Source: Pantoea sp. BAV 3049 (GTDB lineage: Bacteria; Pseudomonadota; Gammaproteobacteria; Enterobacterales; Enterobacteriaceae). From it: 64,000 bases of DNA. The notes under the pieces were generated by a model. It saw only the letters and a list, made by a program, of their open reading frames with translations. It ran no database searches and was not told the origin of the DNA. Both the position numbers and the translations under genes were made by a program. The DNA lies in NCBI RefSeq assembly GCF_009765445.1, contig NZ_WHOY01000031.1, forward strand, positions 834,273-898,272, given 5' to 3'. Below, piece after piece: positions 55,741 to 64,000 of this stretch (its first letter is position 1; each line of letters begins with the position of its first letter).

Positions 55741-56697
55741 TCAACACAGCAGCTCAAGAGCGAAACGGGCGCTCTCTTCATCGGTGATCAGCCCCCTGAC
55801 CCAGCGACCTTTCAGCACGGCGGCAATCGCCTGATGTTTATCACTGCCACCGGCAAAAGCGATAATATTGCGCCCGCTATGGGCGGTCAGCCGCACGCTG
55901 GTCAGCCGCTCATCCAGTTCGCTGTTCAGCCTTTCCCCATTCTGGCCAATAAAATGCCCGACGATCTCCGCAGCCACTCCCTGTGATTCCAGCGTGGCCA
56001 CCTGGCGATCGCTGATAAAACCGTCCGCATTCAACGGACATCCTGCATTGACCTGACCGATACCGACAAACAGCACGTCAGCCTGCTCAGATTTCTCCGT
56101 CACCGTTCGATAAATGCGATGATTGCACCAGAGATCGCGGTCTTCGGCGCTGTCGGCATACAGCGGCGCAGGCAGAATGAAATACCGCCCCTGAGTTTTC
56201 TCTGCCATCCACAGCGGAACATCGTAGCGGGTACAGGAACCGTCGCTGGCTATTGCACCAATCAGGGAAACGCAGCTGTGCTGCGGCTTGTCAAACTCCG
56301 GTAATTCATCAATGGTGGCGCGTAACGTCCGGCCTGAACCAACGGCAACGATCTGCGCCTGATCGAGCTTAAGGGTCTGTGCCATGACTTCGGCTCCCGC
56401 CACCGCAATCATCTTCTGCAGTCCGTCGCCCTCCACGCCTGAAGACGGCACCACCTGACAAACCTGCAAATCAAACCGCTCTTTCAGCTGCTGTGCCAGC
56501 GTCATGCAGTCCGCCACCGGGTGGGTAATGTTGACGCTGACCAGCCCCTGCTCTGCCGCCAGCGCAATCAGACGCTGCGCCACCTGGCGGGACACGCCCA
56601 GTTTATCGGCAATGTCATGCTGAGTTTCTCCCGCCACGTAATACATCCAGGCCGCTCTGGCCGCCTGATCCAGTTTCTTATCGTGCTTGATCATCAT
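55741..56697 (-). CDS. dalR: DalR, SorC-family regulator of D-arabinitol catabolism
   Basis: A 318-residue SorC/DeoR-type regulator. The N-terminal helix-turn-helix is at about 10-55 (YYVAGETQHDIADKLGVSRQ, then VAQRLIALAAEQGLV) and a sugar-phosphate-binding domain follows (VAVGSGRTLRATIDELP and FVGIGQVNAGCP). It is divergent from dalD-dalK-dalT and is therefore their probable repressor/activator, with an arabinitol- or xylulose-derived inducer. Two ATGs (56697 and 56694) are possible starts. Confidence 0.88.
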   Translation of the reverse strand: MMIKHDKKLDQAARAAWMYYVAGETQHDIADKLGVSRQVAQRLIALAAEQGLVSVNITHPVADCMTLAQQLKERFDLQVCQVVPSSGVEGDGLQKMIAVAGAEVMAQTLKLDQAQIVAVGSGRTLRATIDELPEFDKPQHSCVSLIGAIASDGSCTRYDVPLWMAEKTQGRYFILPAPLYADSAEDRDLWCNHRIYRTVTEKSEQADVLFVGIGQVNAGCPLNADGFISDRQVATLESQGVAAEIVGHFIGQNGERLNSELDERLTSVRLTAHSGRNIIAFAGGSDKHQAIAAVLKGRWVRGLITDEESARFALELLC

Positions 56698-56733
56698 AAG
56701 GCTCTGTAAGGTTTTTTCCAGCTTACTCCGAAT

Positions 56734-56849
56734 AATTGCCCACCATTAGGGCAATTGCAAATTTTGTGATCCCGCCCGCAGACATACGGCGGCTTAATCC
56801 GCAGGCTGTTACCCAATCAAGCAAAAGCCCTTTTAGAGAGCAATTGCTC
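56734..56849 (+). promoter_or_regulatory. Paired GCAATTGC palindromes upstream of dalD, likely DalR operators
   Basis: An inverted repeat AATTGCCC-N7-GGGCAATT (56734-56756) continues into GCAATTGC (56751-56758). A second palindrome, GAGCAATTGCTC, lies at 56838-56849, so the GCAATTGC cores are 89 bases (about 8.5 helical turns) apart. Both sit in the 171-base gap between divergent dalR and dalD. The distance would allow looping or joint occupancy by a multimeric SorC protein. The second site is only 19 bases from the dalD ATG and overlaps the expected leader. Confidence 0.6.
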
Positions 56850-56868
56850 AAACAAACAGGAGAGTGTT

Positions 56869-58260
56869 ATGACTGCTACAGCCTCAATCTGGATGCACAT
56901 CGGTGCGGGTTCTTTTCATCGTGCTCATCAGGCCTGGTATTTGCACCGCCTGCTGCAACAGGGGGATCATCGCTGGCACATCGCCCTGAGCAATATTCGT
57001 GAGGATGCCGCACCGCTGCTGAAAACCCTTGCAGCACAAAACGGGGAGTACGTGCTGGAAACCGTCACTCCGGAGGGTGAGCGTGCGTATGAGAAAATCA
57101 CCTCAATCAAAACCATCGTGCCGTGGGACAGCCAGTTAAACGGCATGATTAAGCAGGGATCGGATGCGGCCACCCGCGTGATTGCCTTTACGGTGACAGA
57201 AAGCGGCTATTACCTGGATAACGATCACCGCCTGGACCCACGCCATCCGGACATTCAGGCTGACTTAAAAGGCGAAGCCCGTACTCTTTATGGTGCGCTG
57301 ACGCGAATTTTACTGGCCCGCAAGGCAGCGCACGGTAACCCGGTGACGTTGCTGAACTGCGACAACCTGCGACATAACGGCGAGCGCTTCCGGGCGGGTT
57401 TCCTGAAATTTCTCGGCTTACGGGGTGAAGAAGCGCTGTTGCAGTGGGTGGAACAACACACCACATCACCCAATACTATGGTTGACCGCATCACGCCACG
57501 TCCCACCGCAGATATCGCCCCGCGCGTGCTGAAAGAGACCGGCTTCAGCGATAGTGCCCCGGTGATGGGCGAAGCCTTCATTCAGTGGGTGGTTGAAGAC
57601 GATTTTGCTGCCGGACGACCGGCGCTGGAAAACGTCGGCGTGGAGATGGTCAGTTCCGTGCTGCCATGGGAAGAAGCCAAAATCCGCATCCTGAATGCCA
57701 GCCACAGCTGCATTGCCTGGGCCGGTACGCTGGTGGGCCAGTCGTATATCCATCAGAGCACCCGCACCCGGGAGATCAAGGAGATGGCCTGGGAATATGT
57801 CACTCAGGATGTGATCCCCTCTCTGCTGCCCAGCCCGCTGGATCTGCAAGAGTACCGCGACGTGGTGCTGGCGCGCTTTGCCAATCCTTATATTCGCGAC
57901 ACCAATCAGCGTGTGGCTGCCGATGGCCTGTCAAAAATTCCGGGGTTTATCACCCCAACTCTGGTTGAAAGCTATGCCCGCAATGAAACACCCAGGGCCA
58001 CTACTGTGTTGCCAGCGCTGTTCTTTCTCTTCCTGCAGCGCTGGCATCAGGGTGAACTGCCCTATGAGTATCAGGATGGCGCACTGAATGATGATGCGCT
58101 GCACACCCTGCTCAGCAAACCAGACGCGCTGGCCCGTTTCGCGGCTGATGAAACGCTTTTCGGGCCGCTGGCAAAACGTGCCGAGTTCGCCAGCCTGCTG
58201 GCAGAAACGGTTTCCGGCCTGCAATCCTGGGCCAGACAGCCACAGCCGGTCAGTGAGTAA
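56869..58260 (+). CDS. dalD: D-arabinitol 4-dehydrogenase
   Basis: A 463-residue member of the long-chain polyol dehydrogenase (mannitol dehydrogenase) family. The NAD-binding start [15 protein letters not shown] is at about 11-25. The catalytic region [17 protein letters not shown] contains the conserved Lys, Asn and His. FGxGxF-type variation to GAGSF suits the arabinitol branch. It oxidises D-arabinitol to D-xylulose. AGGAGAG is about six bases before the ATG. The kinase gene starts ten bases after its stop. Confidence 0.93.
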   Translation: MTATASIWMHIGAGSFHRAHQAWYLHRLLQQGDHRWHIALSNIREDAAPLLKTLAAQNGEYVLETVTPEGERAYEKITSIKTIVPWDSQLNGMIKQGSDAATRVIAFTVTESGYYLDNDHRLDPRHPDIQADLKGEARTLYGALTRILLARKAAHGNPVTLLNCDNLRHNGERFRAGFLKFLGLRGEEALLQWVEQHTTSPNTMVDRITPRPTADIAPRVLKETGFSDSAPVMGEAFIQWVVEDDFAAGRPALENVGVEMVSSVLPWEEAKIRILNASHSCIAWAGTLVGQSYIHQSTRTREIKEMAWEYVTQDVIPSLLPSPLDLQEYRDVVLARFANPYIRDTNQRVAADGLSKIPGFITPTLVESYARNETPRATTVLPALFFLFLQRWHQGELPYEYQDGALNDDALHTLLSKPDALARFAADETLFGPLAKRAEFASLLAETVSGLQSWARQPQPVSE

Positions 58261-58270
58261 GGAGCGGGCT

Positions 58271-59740
58271 ATGTATCTTGGAATCGATGCCGGAACCTCA
58301 GAAATCAAAGCGCTGGTGATTGATGGTCAGGGAGAGATTGTCGCCACTGCCGGGGCAAAGCTTACGGTGCAGCGCCTGCATCCTCACTGGTCAGAACAGG
58401 ATCCGGCGGAATGGTGGATGGCCACTCAGCAGGCGGTCAGTGAATTACGTCAGAAAGTGGGTGACCACTGGTCGCAAATCCGGGCGATTGGTCTTTCCGG
58501 GCAGATGCATGGGGCAGTTCTGCTCAACCGTGATAATCAGGTGCTACGGCCCTGCATCCTGTGGAATGACACTCGCAGCGCGGCCGAATGTGCGGAACTT
58601 ACCGCACTGGCTCCTGATTTGCACAGCGTAACCGGTAACCTGGCGATGCCTGGCTTTACCGCGCCGAAGCTGCTGTGGGTTGCCCGTCATGAGCCGCAAA
58701 TCTTTGAGCAGACCGCCAGCATACTGCTGCCAAAAGATTATCTGCGCTGGAAAATGAGCGGTGAGAAACTCAGCGACATGTCCGATGCCGCCGGAACGCT
58801 GTGGCTGGACGTCGGCCGTCGTGACTGGTCTGACAGCCTGCTCGCGGCTTGTGGTCTGACTCGCGACCATATGCCACGCCAGGTGGAAGGTTCCGAACCG
58901 GCCGGAAAACTGCGCCCTGAGCTGGCCCGCCAGTGGGGATTAAACGAAGAGGTGATCATTGCTGGAGGCGGCGGTGATAATGCGGCCAGCGCAGTAGGCA
59001 TTGGCGCAATTAATCCAGGAGATGCATTTATCTCTCTTGGCACCTCCGGCGTGTTGTTTGCAGTGAACGATCGCTTCCGCCCTAATCCTGCCTCGGCGGT
59101 CCATGCTTTTTGCCATGCTCTGCCTGACCGATGGCATCAGATGAGCGTGATGCTGACAGCGGCGAGCAGCCTGCGCTGGCTGTGTGAACTGATCGGCGCT
59201 TCTGAAACCACATTGTTGTCGGAAGTGGCCACTCTGAGCGGTGCTGACCAGCGCAGAGCGCCGGTTTTCCTGCCCTATTTATCCGGTGAGCGCACGCCGC
59301 ACAACGACCCACAGGCCACCGGATCGTTCCATGGCCTGACGCTCTCCACCCAGCGGGCCTCGCTGGCCTATGCCGTTCTGGAAGGGGTGACTTTTGGTCT
59401 GGCCGATGGGCTGAAGGTACTGCAGGAAGCGGGAACCACCCTGACCAGTTGCTCGCTGACTGGTGGCGGCGCACGCAGCCCGTGGTGGGCACAACTGATC
59501 GCTGACGTGCTGAATCTGCCGGTGGTCACTCATCCGGGTGGCGAAGCGGGCGGCGCGCTGGGCGCAGCAAGGCTGGGCTGGCTGGCCGACGGTGGCGACG
59601 AGTCAGAAGTCTGCCGCAAACCTAAAGAACTGAAACGTTATCTGCCCGATCCCGGGCGTCAAAAGTATCTGCAAAAACGGCTCGACTATTTTCGCCTGCT
59701 ATACCAACAACAGCGCGAGGCTCGCGCACCCGGCTTCTGA
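58271..59740 (+). CDS. dalK: D-xylulokinase of the arabinitol operon
   Basis: A 489-residue FGGY kinase from the ATG at 58271, behind AAGGAGCGGGCT. MYLGIDAGTSEIKALVIDG is the phosphate-binding start, GLSGQMHGAVLLNRDNQVL with the base Asp, and TGGGARSPWWAQLIADVL the nucleotide-binding end, all as in XylB. It phosphorylates D-xylulose to D-xylulose 5-phosphate for the pentose phosphate pathway. A start at 58088 would read through dalD and is rejected. Confidence 0.94.
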   Translation: MYLGIDAGTSEIKALVIDGQGEIVATAGAKLTVQRLHPHWSEQDPAEWWMATQQAVSELRQKVGDHWSQIRAIGLSGQMHGAVLLNRDNQVLRPCILWNDTRSAAECAELTALAPDLHSVTGNLAMPGFTAPKLLWVARHEPQIFEQTASILLPKDYLRWKMSGEKLSDMSDAAGTLWLDVGRRDWSDSLLAACGLTRDHMPRQVEGSEPAGKLRPELARQWGLNEEVIIAGGGGDNAASAVGIGAINPGDAFISLGTSGVLFAVNDRFRPNPASAVHAFCHALPDRWHQMSVMLTAASSLRWLCELIGASETTLLSEVATLSGADQRRAPVFLPYLSGERTPHNDPQATGSFHGLTLSTQRASLAYAVLEGVTFGLADGLKVLQEAGTTLTSCSLTGGGARSPWWAQLIADVLNLPVVTHPGGEAGGALGAARLGWLADGGDESEVCRKPKELKRYLPDPGRQKYLQKRLDYFRLLYQQQREARAPGF

Positions 59741-59747
59741 ACCCTGA

Positions 59748-59770
59748 CCCGGACGCAATGTCCGTCCGGG
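59748..59770 (+). terminator. Intercistronic hairpin between dalK and dalT
   Basis: An eight-base stem, CCCGGACG (59748-59755) and CGTCCGGG (59763-59770), with a seven-base loop, seven bases after the dalK stop. No T tract follows, so it is more likely an mRNA stability element than a full terminator. Confidence 0.5.
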
Positions 59771-59794
59771 CCCTGCATCCCCCGAGGAATTATC

Positions 59795-61087
59795 ATGAAA
59801 TCAGCAAAAAACTGGTTCGGTCTCCCACTGTCTTTACTCTGGGGCTATATCGCTATAGCCGTATTTATGAGCGGGGACGGCTTTGAAATGGCCTTCCTGT
59901 CAAAGCACATCACCGATTTAGGTTTTTCGCCCGCTCAGTCCGCGATGGTGTTTACCCTTTACGGTGCCGCAGCCGCGCTGGCAGCCTGGAGCTCCGGCGT
60001 GGTGGCTGAAATTATCACCCCGCAGCGCGCCATGCGCATCGGTTTTGTGCTGTGGGTGGTCATGCATATCCTGTTTATGACGCTGGGACTGGGCATGCGT
60101 AACTATCCGCTGATGCTGCTGTTTTACGGCATTCGCGGTCTGGCTTATCCTCTGTTTATCTACTCTTTTGTGATGCTGGTGGTACAGAACGTACCAAAGC
60201 AACAGCTCTCCTCCGCGATGGGCTGGTTCTGGGCAATGTATTCCATTGGCATCGGCTGTATCGGCAGCTATCTCCCCAGCTTCACCATCCCGTGGATGGG
60301 GGAAACCGGAACGCTGTGGTTTGCGATTGCCTGGGTGGTCGTGGGTGGGTTGATGGCGATGATTCTGCTGCGCAACGTCGGCGGCGAGAGTCAAAAAGCC
60401 AACCTGACCACCCGCGAGAAATTCACCGAGCTTTCACGCGCGGTGACGATCCTGTTTACCAACCGCAATATCTTTCTTGCCTGTCTTATCCGCATAATCA
60501 ACACATTGTCACTGTTTGGCTTTGCAGTGGTGATGCCGATGCTGTTTGTCGGCCGTCTTGGCTTCAGCATGTCAGAATGGCTGCAAATCTGGGCGGTGTT
60601 CTTCTTTGTCACCATCTTCACCAACGTGATGTGGGGAGTGCTGGGGGAGTATATTGGCTGGATCCGTCAGGTGCGCTGGTTCGGTTGCCTGGGCTGCGCC
60701 CTTTCCAGCCTGGCGTTTTATTATCTGCCCGTCACCTTCGGACATAACTTCTGGGTGGCGATGATCCCGGCAGTGATGCTGGGGATTACCGTTGCGGCGT
60801 TTGTGCCGATGACCGCCGTATTCCCGGTACTGGAGCCGAAACATAAGGGCGCGGCGATTTCAATTTATAACCTTTCTGCCGGTCTGAGTAACTTCCTTGC
60901 CCCGGCGATTGCCTCACTGGTTTTGCCCTTCTTTGATATCGTTGGGGTGGTCTGGACTTACACTGCTCTCTACCTGTTTGCGGGTATTTTGACGCTAATC
61001 ATAAAGGTGGAACAACCTGCTCGCTCTGTTACCAAAAAAGAAACAAACCACTACCGGCCTGCTGCAACGGCACAGAATAAGTTTTAA
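59795..61087 (+). CDS. dalT: D-arabinitol transporter (MFS)
   Basis: A 430-residue MFS permease of the polyol (RbtT/DalT) group. The N-terminus FGLPLSLLWGYIAIAVFMSG, then DGFEMAFLSKHITDLGFSPA and GIRGLAYPLFIYSFVMLVVQ are characteristic. It imports D-arabinitol (ribitol transport is possible). GAGGAAT precedes the ATG. It is the last gene of dalDKT and is followed by 148 bases with nested inverted repeats before fnr. Confidence 0.93.
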   Translation: MKSAKNWFGLPLSLLWGYIAIAVFMSGDGFEMAFLSKHITDLGFSPAQSAMVFTLYGAAAALAAWSSGVVAEIITPQRAMRIGFVLWVVMHILFMTLGLGMRNYPLMLLFYGIRGLAYPLFIYSFVMLVVQNVPKQQLSSAMGWFWAMYSIGIGCIGSYLPSFTIPWMGETGTLWFAIAWVVVGGLMAMILLRNVGGESQKANLTTREKFTELSRAVTILFTNRNIFLACLIRIINTLSLFGFAVVMPMLFVGRLGFSMSEWLQIWAVFFFVTIFTNVMWGVLGEYIGWIRQVRWFGCLGCALSSLAFYYLPVTFGHNFWVAMIPAVMLGITVAAFVPMTAVFPVLEPKHKGAAISIYNLSAGLSNFLAPAIASLVLPFFDIVGVVWTYTALYLFAGILTLIIKVEQPARSVTKKETNHYRPAATAQNKF

Positions 61088-61097
61088 CGCCCGAATA

Positions 61098-61154
61098 AGG
61101 CACATTTTTAAACGGGAAGTCACTGAGGATGACATCCCTGACTTTAATGTGCCT
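61098..61154. repeat. Nested inverted repeats between dalT and fnr
   Basis: The outer arms are AGGCACATT (61098-61106) and AATGTGCCT (61146-61154), and inner arms are AAGTCA (61117-61122) and TGACTT (61139-61144). GGGA (61114-61117) can also pair with TCCC (61135-61138) in an alternative fold. No long T tract follows the outer arm, so it is not a simple dalT terminator; it may be a leader RNA, a 3'-end fold or a protein-binding palindrome. Confidence 0.5.
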
Positions 61155-61200
61155 AAAACTGCTCTGATCAGTTCCCTTTAGTGACTAAAAAATGATAAAA

Positions 61201-61214
61201 TTGACCTCAGTCAA
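61201..61214 (+). promoter_or_regulatory. FNR/CRP-type box upstream of fnr
   Basis: TTGACCTCAGTCAA is close to the FNR consensus TTGAT-N4-ATCAA, 22 bases before the fnr ATG. Fnr in E. coli represses its own gene from a site in this region. The perfect dyad and position make autoregulation very likely. Confidence 0.78.
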
Positions 61215-61235
61215 TAATCAATCGAGCCTATAACT

Positions 61236-61991
61236 ATGATCCCTGAAAAGCGTGTTATCAGCAGACGTATTCAGTCTGGCGGTTGTGCGATTCACTGTCA
61301 GGATTGCAGCATCAGCCAGCTTTGCATCCCTTTCACGCTGAACGAGCATGAACTCGATCAGCTGGATAACATCATTGAACGCAAAAAGCCGATCCAGAAA
61401 GGCCAGACGCTGTTCAAAGCGGGAGACGAGCTGAAGTCACTGTACGCTATCCGCTCCGGGACCATCAAAAGTTATACCATCACCGAACAGGGTGATGAGC
61501 AGATTACCGGCTTCCATCTGGCGGGCGATCTGGTGGGCTTCGATGCGATCAGCGCCGGTCAGCATCCAAGCTTCTCACAGGCGCTGGAGACAGCAATGGT
61601 CTGTGAGATTCCTTTTGAAACCCTGGACGATCTCTCCGGTAAGATGCCGAGCCTGCGTCAGCAGATGATGCGTCTGATGAGCGGCGAGATTAAAGGCGAC
61701 CAGGAGATGATCCTGCTGCTGTCGAAGAAAAATGCTGAAGAGCGCCTGGCAGCCTTTATTTATGGCCTGTCCCGCCGCTTTGGTGAGCGTGGTTTCTCGC
61801 AGCGCGAGTTCCGCCTGACCATGACCCGTGGTGACATCGGTAACTATCTTGGCCTGACCGTAGAAACGATCAGTCGCCTGCTTGGCCGTTTCCAGAAGAG
61901 TGGCATGCTGGCAGTAAAAGGCAAATATATTACTATTGAGAATCACGACGAGCTGTCGCAGCTTGCTGGTCAGAGCCGCGCCATTGCCTGA
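61236..61991 (+). CDS. fnr: FNR, oxygen-sensing global regulator
   Basis: A 251-residue CRP/FNR-family protein (E. coli 250). The [4Fe-4S] ligands are the three clustered cysteines Cys21, Cys24 and Cys30 ([11 protein letters not shown] region) and Cys123 (AMVCEIPFE). The effector fold follows, then the dimer helix, and the recognition helix [16 protein letters not shown]. It turns on anaerobic genes when the cluster is intact. It is preceded by its own FNR box and followed by a terminator and uspE, as in E. coli relatives. Confidence 0.97.
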   Translation: MIPEKRVISRRIQSGGCAIHCQDCSISQLCIPFTLNEHELDQLDNIIERKKPIQKGQTLFKAGDELKSLYAIRSGTIKSYTITEQGDEQITGFHLAGDLVGFDAISAGQHPSFSQALETAMVCEIPFETLDDLSGKMPSLRQQMMRLMSGEIKGDQEMILLLSKKNAEERLAAFIYGLSRRFGERGFSQREFRLTMTRGDIGNYLGLTVETISRLLGRFQKSGMLAVKGKYITIENHDELSQLAGQSRAIA

Positions 61992-61995
61992 CTCT

Positions 61996-62030
61996 CTGGC
62001 CGGGTTACCCTCCTGACCCGGCCAGCTTCT
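61996..62030 (+). terminator. Terminator of fnr
   Basis: A ten-base perfect stem, CTGGCCGGGT (61996-62005) and ACCCGGCCAG (62016-62025), with a ten-base loop; CTTCTGTTTT follows. It begins five bases after the fnr stop codon. Confidence 0.85.
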
Positions 62031-62071
62031 GTTTTGCTTATCCCTGGCCTGTAAATAGCCTGCTTATTATT

Positions 62072-62080
62072 TGTTATAAT
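62072..62080 (+). promoter_or_regulatory. Candidate uspE promoter, extended -10
   Basis: TGTTATAAT (TGn plus a perfect TATAAT, 62072-62080) lies 83 bases before the uspE ATG. The region 17 bases upstream (TAAATA) is a poor -35, which fits an extended -10 promoter. Confidence 0.55.
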
Positions 62081-62162
62081 ATTGATCCGACTATAACTTT
62101 TTCCTTTTGCACTCGCCGCTATTGGGCTATCTTTAACCTACCCAGCGTATGGAGAACCCGTT

Positions 62163-63113
62163 ATGGCCAAGTATCAAAACATTCTCGTAGCTATCGATCC
62201 TCAACAGGACGATCAGCCAGCGCTCCGCCGTGCTGTTTATCTGAATCAGCGACTTGGCGGGCGGATCACCGCCTTCCTTCCTATCTACGACTTCTCGTAT
62301 GAGATGACCACCCTGTTGTCGCCCGATGAACGCACCAACATGCGTAAAGGCGTTGTCAGCCAGCGCACGGAATGGATCCGCGAGCAGGCCAGGGCCTATC
62401 TTGAGGCTGGCGTGGATATTGATGTCAAAGTGATCTGGCATAACCGCCCGTACGAGGCGATTATCCAGGAGGTGCTGAATGGCCGTTACGATCTGGTGAT
62501 CAAAATGGCACACCAGCATGACCGTCTGCAGGCGGTGGTCTTCACCCCAACCGACTGGCATCTGCTGCGCAAATGTCCCTGCCCGGTTTGGATGGTGAAA
62601 GATCAGCCGTGGCCGGAAGGCGGTAAAGCAGTGGTGGCCGTCAACCTTGCCAGTGAAGAACCGCATCATGACCCGCTCAACACCAAGCTGGTGAAAGAGA
62701 CGCTGGAACTGGCGGAGATGGTTAATCATACCGAAGTGCACCTGGTGGGAGCCTATCCCATCACCCCGATCAATATCGCTATCGAACTGCCTGATTTCGA
62801 TCCCAGCGTGTACAATGATGCAATCCGTGGGCAGCATCTGCTGGCGATGAAGGCCCTGCGGCAGAAATTCAGCATCGACGAGAAATTTACCCACGTCGAT
62901 AAAGGCCTGCCAGAGGAAGTGATTCCGGATCTGGCCGCTCACCTGGATGCCGGTGTGGTGGTATTAGGAACGATTGGCCGTACCGGCCTGTCAGCCGCTT
63001 TCCTCGGAAATACCGCCGAACAGGTTATCGATCATCTGCGCTGCGATCTGCTGGCGATCAAGCCAGATGGCTTCAACTCGCCTGTGGAACTGGACGACGA
63101 CGAAGACGACTGA
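62163..63113 (+). CDS. uspE: Universal stress protein E
   Basis: A 316-residue tandem Usp protein, the same length as E. coli UspE. The first domain starts [20 protein letters not shown] and runs to about 145, the second to about 305; the Usp signature [19 protein letters not shown] is near 265-283. UspE acts in stress survival, motility and cell aggregation. GGAG is eight bases before the ATG. It is followed by a strong terminator. The fnr-uspE order is conserved in Enterobacterales. Confidence 0.96.
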   Translation: MAKYQNILVAIDPQQDDQPALRRAVYLNQRLGGRITAFLPIYDFSYEMTTLLSPDERTNMRKGVVSQRTEWIREQARAYLEAGVDIDVKVIWHNRPYEAIIQEVLNGRYDLVIKMAHQHDRLQAVVFTPTDWHLLRKCPCPVWMVKDQPWPEGGKAVVAVNLASEEPHHDPLNTKLVKETLELAEMVNHTEVHLVGAYPITPINIAIELPDFDPSVYNDAIRGQHLLAMKALRQKFSIDEKFTHVDKGLPEEVIPDLAAHLDAGVVVLGTIGRTGLSAAFLGNTAEQVIDHLRCDLLAIKPDGFNSPVELDDDEDD

Positions 63114-63131
63114 TCCCAGGTTTTAACGTAA

Positions 63132-63159
63132 AAAAGGGGCAGATTTTTCTGCCCCTTTT
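63132..63159 (+). terminator. Terminator of uspE
   Basis: A 12-base perfect stem, AAAAGGGGCAGA (63132-63143) and TCTGCCCCTTTT (63148-63159), with a TTTT loop. A/T-rich arms on both sides give it bidirectional character. Confidence 0.9.
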
Positions 63160-63187
63160 CGCTGGCCGCATCAGACTGGCCAAACAG

Positions 63188-63207
63188 ATGCCCCCGTTGA
63201 GGGGCAT
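63188..63207. terminator. Second hairpin between uspE and pntB
   Basis: A seven-base stem, ATGCCCC (63188-63194) and GGGGCAT (63201-63207), with a six-base loop, just outside the pntB stop codon. TTTTG follows on the plus strand; the minus-strand tail is weaker. Together with the previous hairpin it separates convergent uspE and pntB. Confidence 0.7.
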
Positions 63208-63212
63208 TTTGT

Positions 63213-64000
<788 letters not shown>

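Noticed and set aside
62133..62942. A 269-codon frame opposite uspE
   Set aside because: Antisense to a conserved stress-protein gene, with no start signal or recognisable domain.

Overview
The window is a chromosomal segment of a member of the Enterobacterales. The order smrA ... fnr-uspE-pntB, the srfC end, the rhamnose and D-arabinitol operons and the OqxAB-type pump all fit, and the nearest picture is an Erwinia/Pantoea-like (Erwiniaceae) bacterium. The genus is inferred from gene content alone. No rRNA, tRNA, CRISPR array, insertion sequence or prophage gene was recognised. The stretch reads as a metabolically flexible accessory region that joins conserved housekeeping genes at its right edge.

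Layout, left to right. Bases 1-5.7 kb: the 3' end of srfC, a secreted barnase-type RNase with its barstar inhibitor, an array of five small paralogous proteins of the YcgZ/YmgA/AriR type, and an AEC-family carrier. Bases 5.9-13.7 kb: a 5'-truncated chemoreceptor, an AI-2E-family membrane protein, and a MarA/SoxS/RarA-like activator divergent from an OqxAB-type RND pump. Bases 13.7-20.1 kb: a subtilisin-like protease with a chitin-binding-type C-terminus, an Rrf2 regulator, a beta-hydroxyacid dehydrogenase, a flavin reductase, a decayed MmyB-type regulator and sotB. Bases 20.1-28.9 kb: a complete L-rhamnose locus (rhaM, D, A, B, S, R, T) followed by aldA, so the lactaldehyde made by RhaD can be oxidised by a neighbouring gene product. 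The rhaB promoter has a CRP site whose computed centre is -92.5.

Bases 29-42 kb: a SurE-like nucleotidase with a signal peptide, an MFS/M20-peptidase operon with a divergent LysR, an intact XRE-MmyB regulator, an orphan dipeptide-binding protein, an OsmC/Ohr peroxidase, pepT, an SDR enzyme, and a methionine-type aminotransferase paired with an amino-acid-binding protein and a GcvA-like regulator. Bases 42-50.5 kb: a large autotransporter with an extended signal peptide, an AT-rich gap, an intact chemoreceptor, a type-B carboxylesterase and a methyltransferase pseudogene. Bases 50.5-55.7 kb: a DoxX protein, ydcJ (2-oxoadipate dioxygenase/decarboxylase family), a pcaK-like aromatic acid importer with a divergent pcaQ-like regulator, and smrA. 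Bases 55.7-61.1 kb: the D-arabinitol operon dalD-dalK-dalT with divergent dalR and two GCAATTGC palindromes in the promoter region. Bases 61.1-64 kb: fnr with its own FNR box, uspE, and the 3' part of pntB.

Common themes are uptake and breakdown of plant- or decay-derived substrates (rhamnose, arabitol, aromatic acids, peptides), surface interaction and biofilm control, and efflux. Three genes are clearly broken: the chemoreceptor, the MmyB regulator and the methyltransferase. No wholly new multi-gene system could be shown. The best candidates for unusual biology are the five-gene Ymg-type array, the leaderless protease with a chitin-binding-type tail, and the exported barnase/barstar pair.
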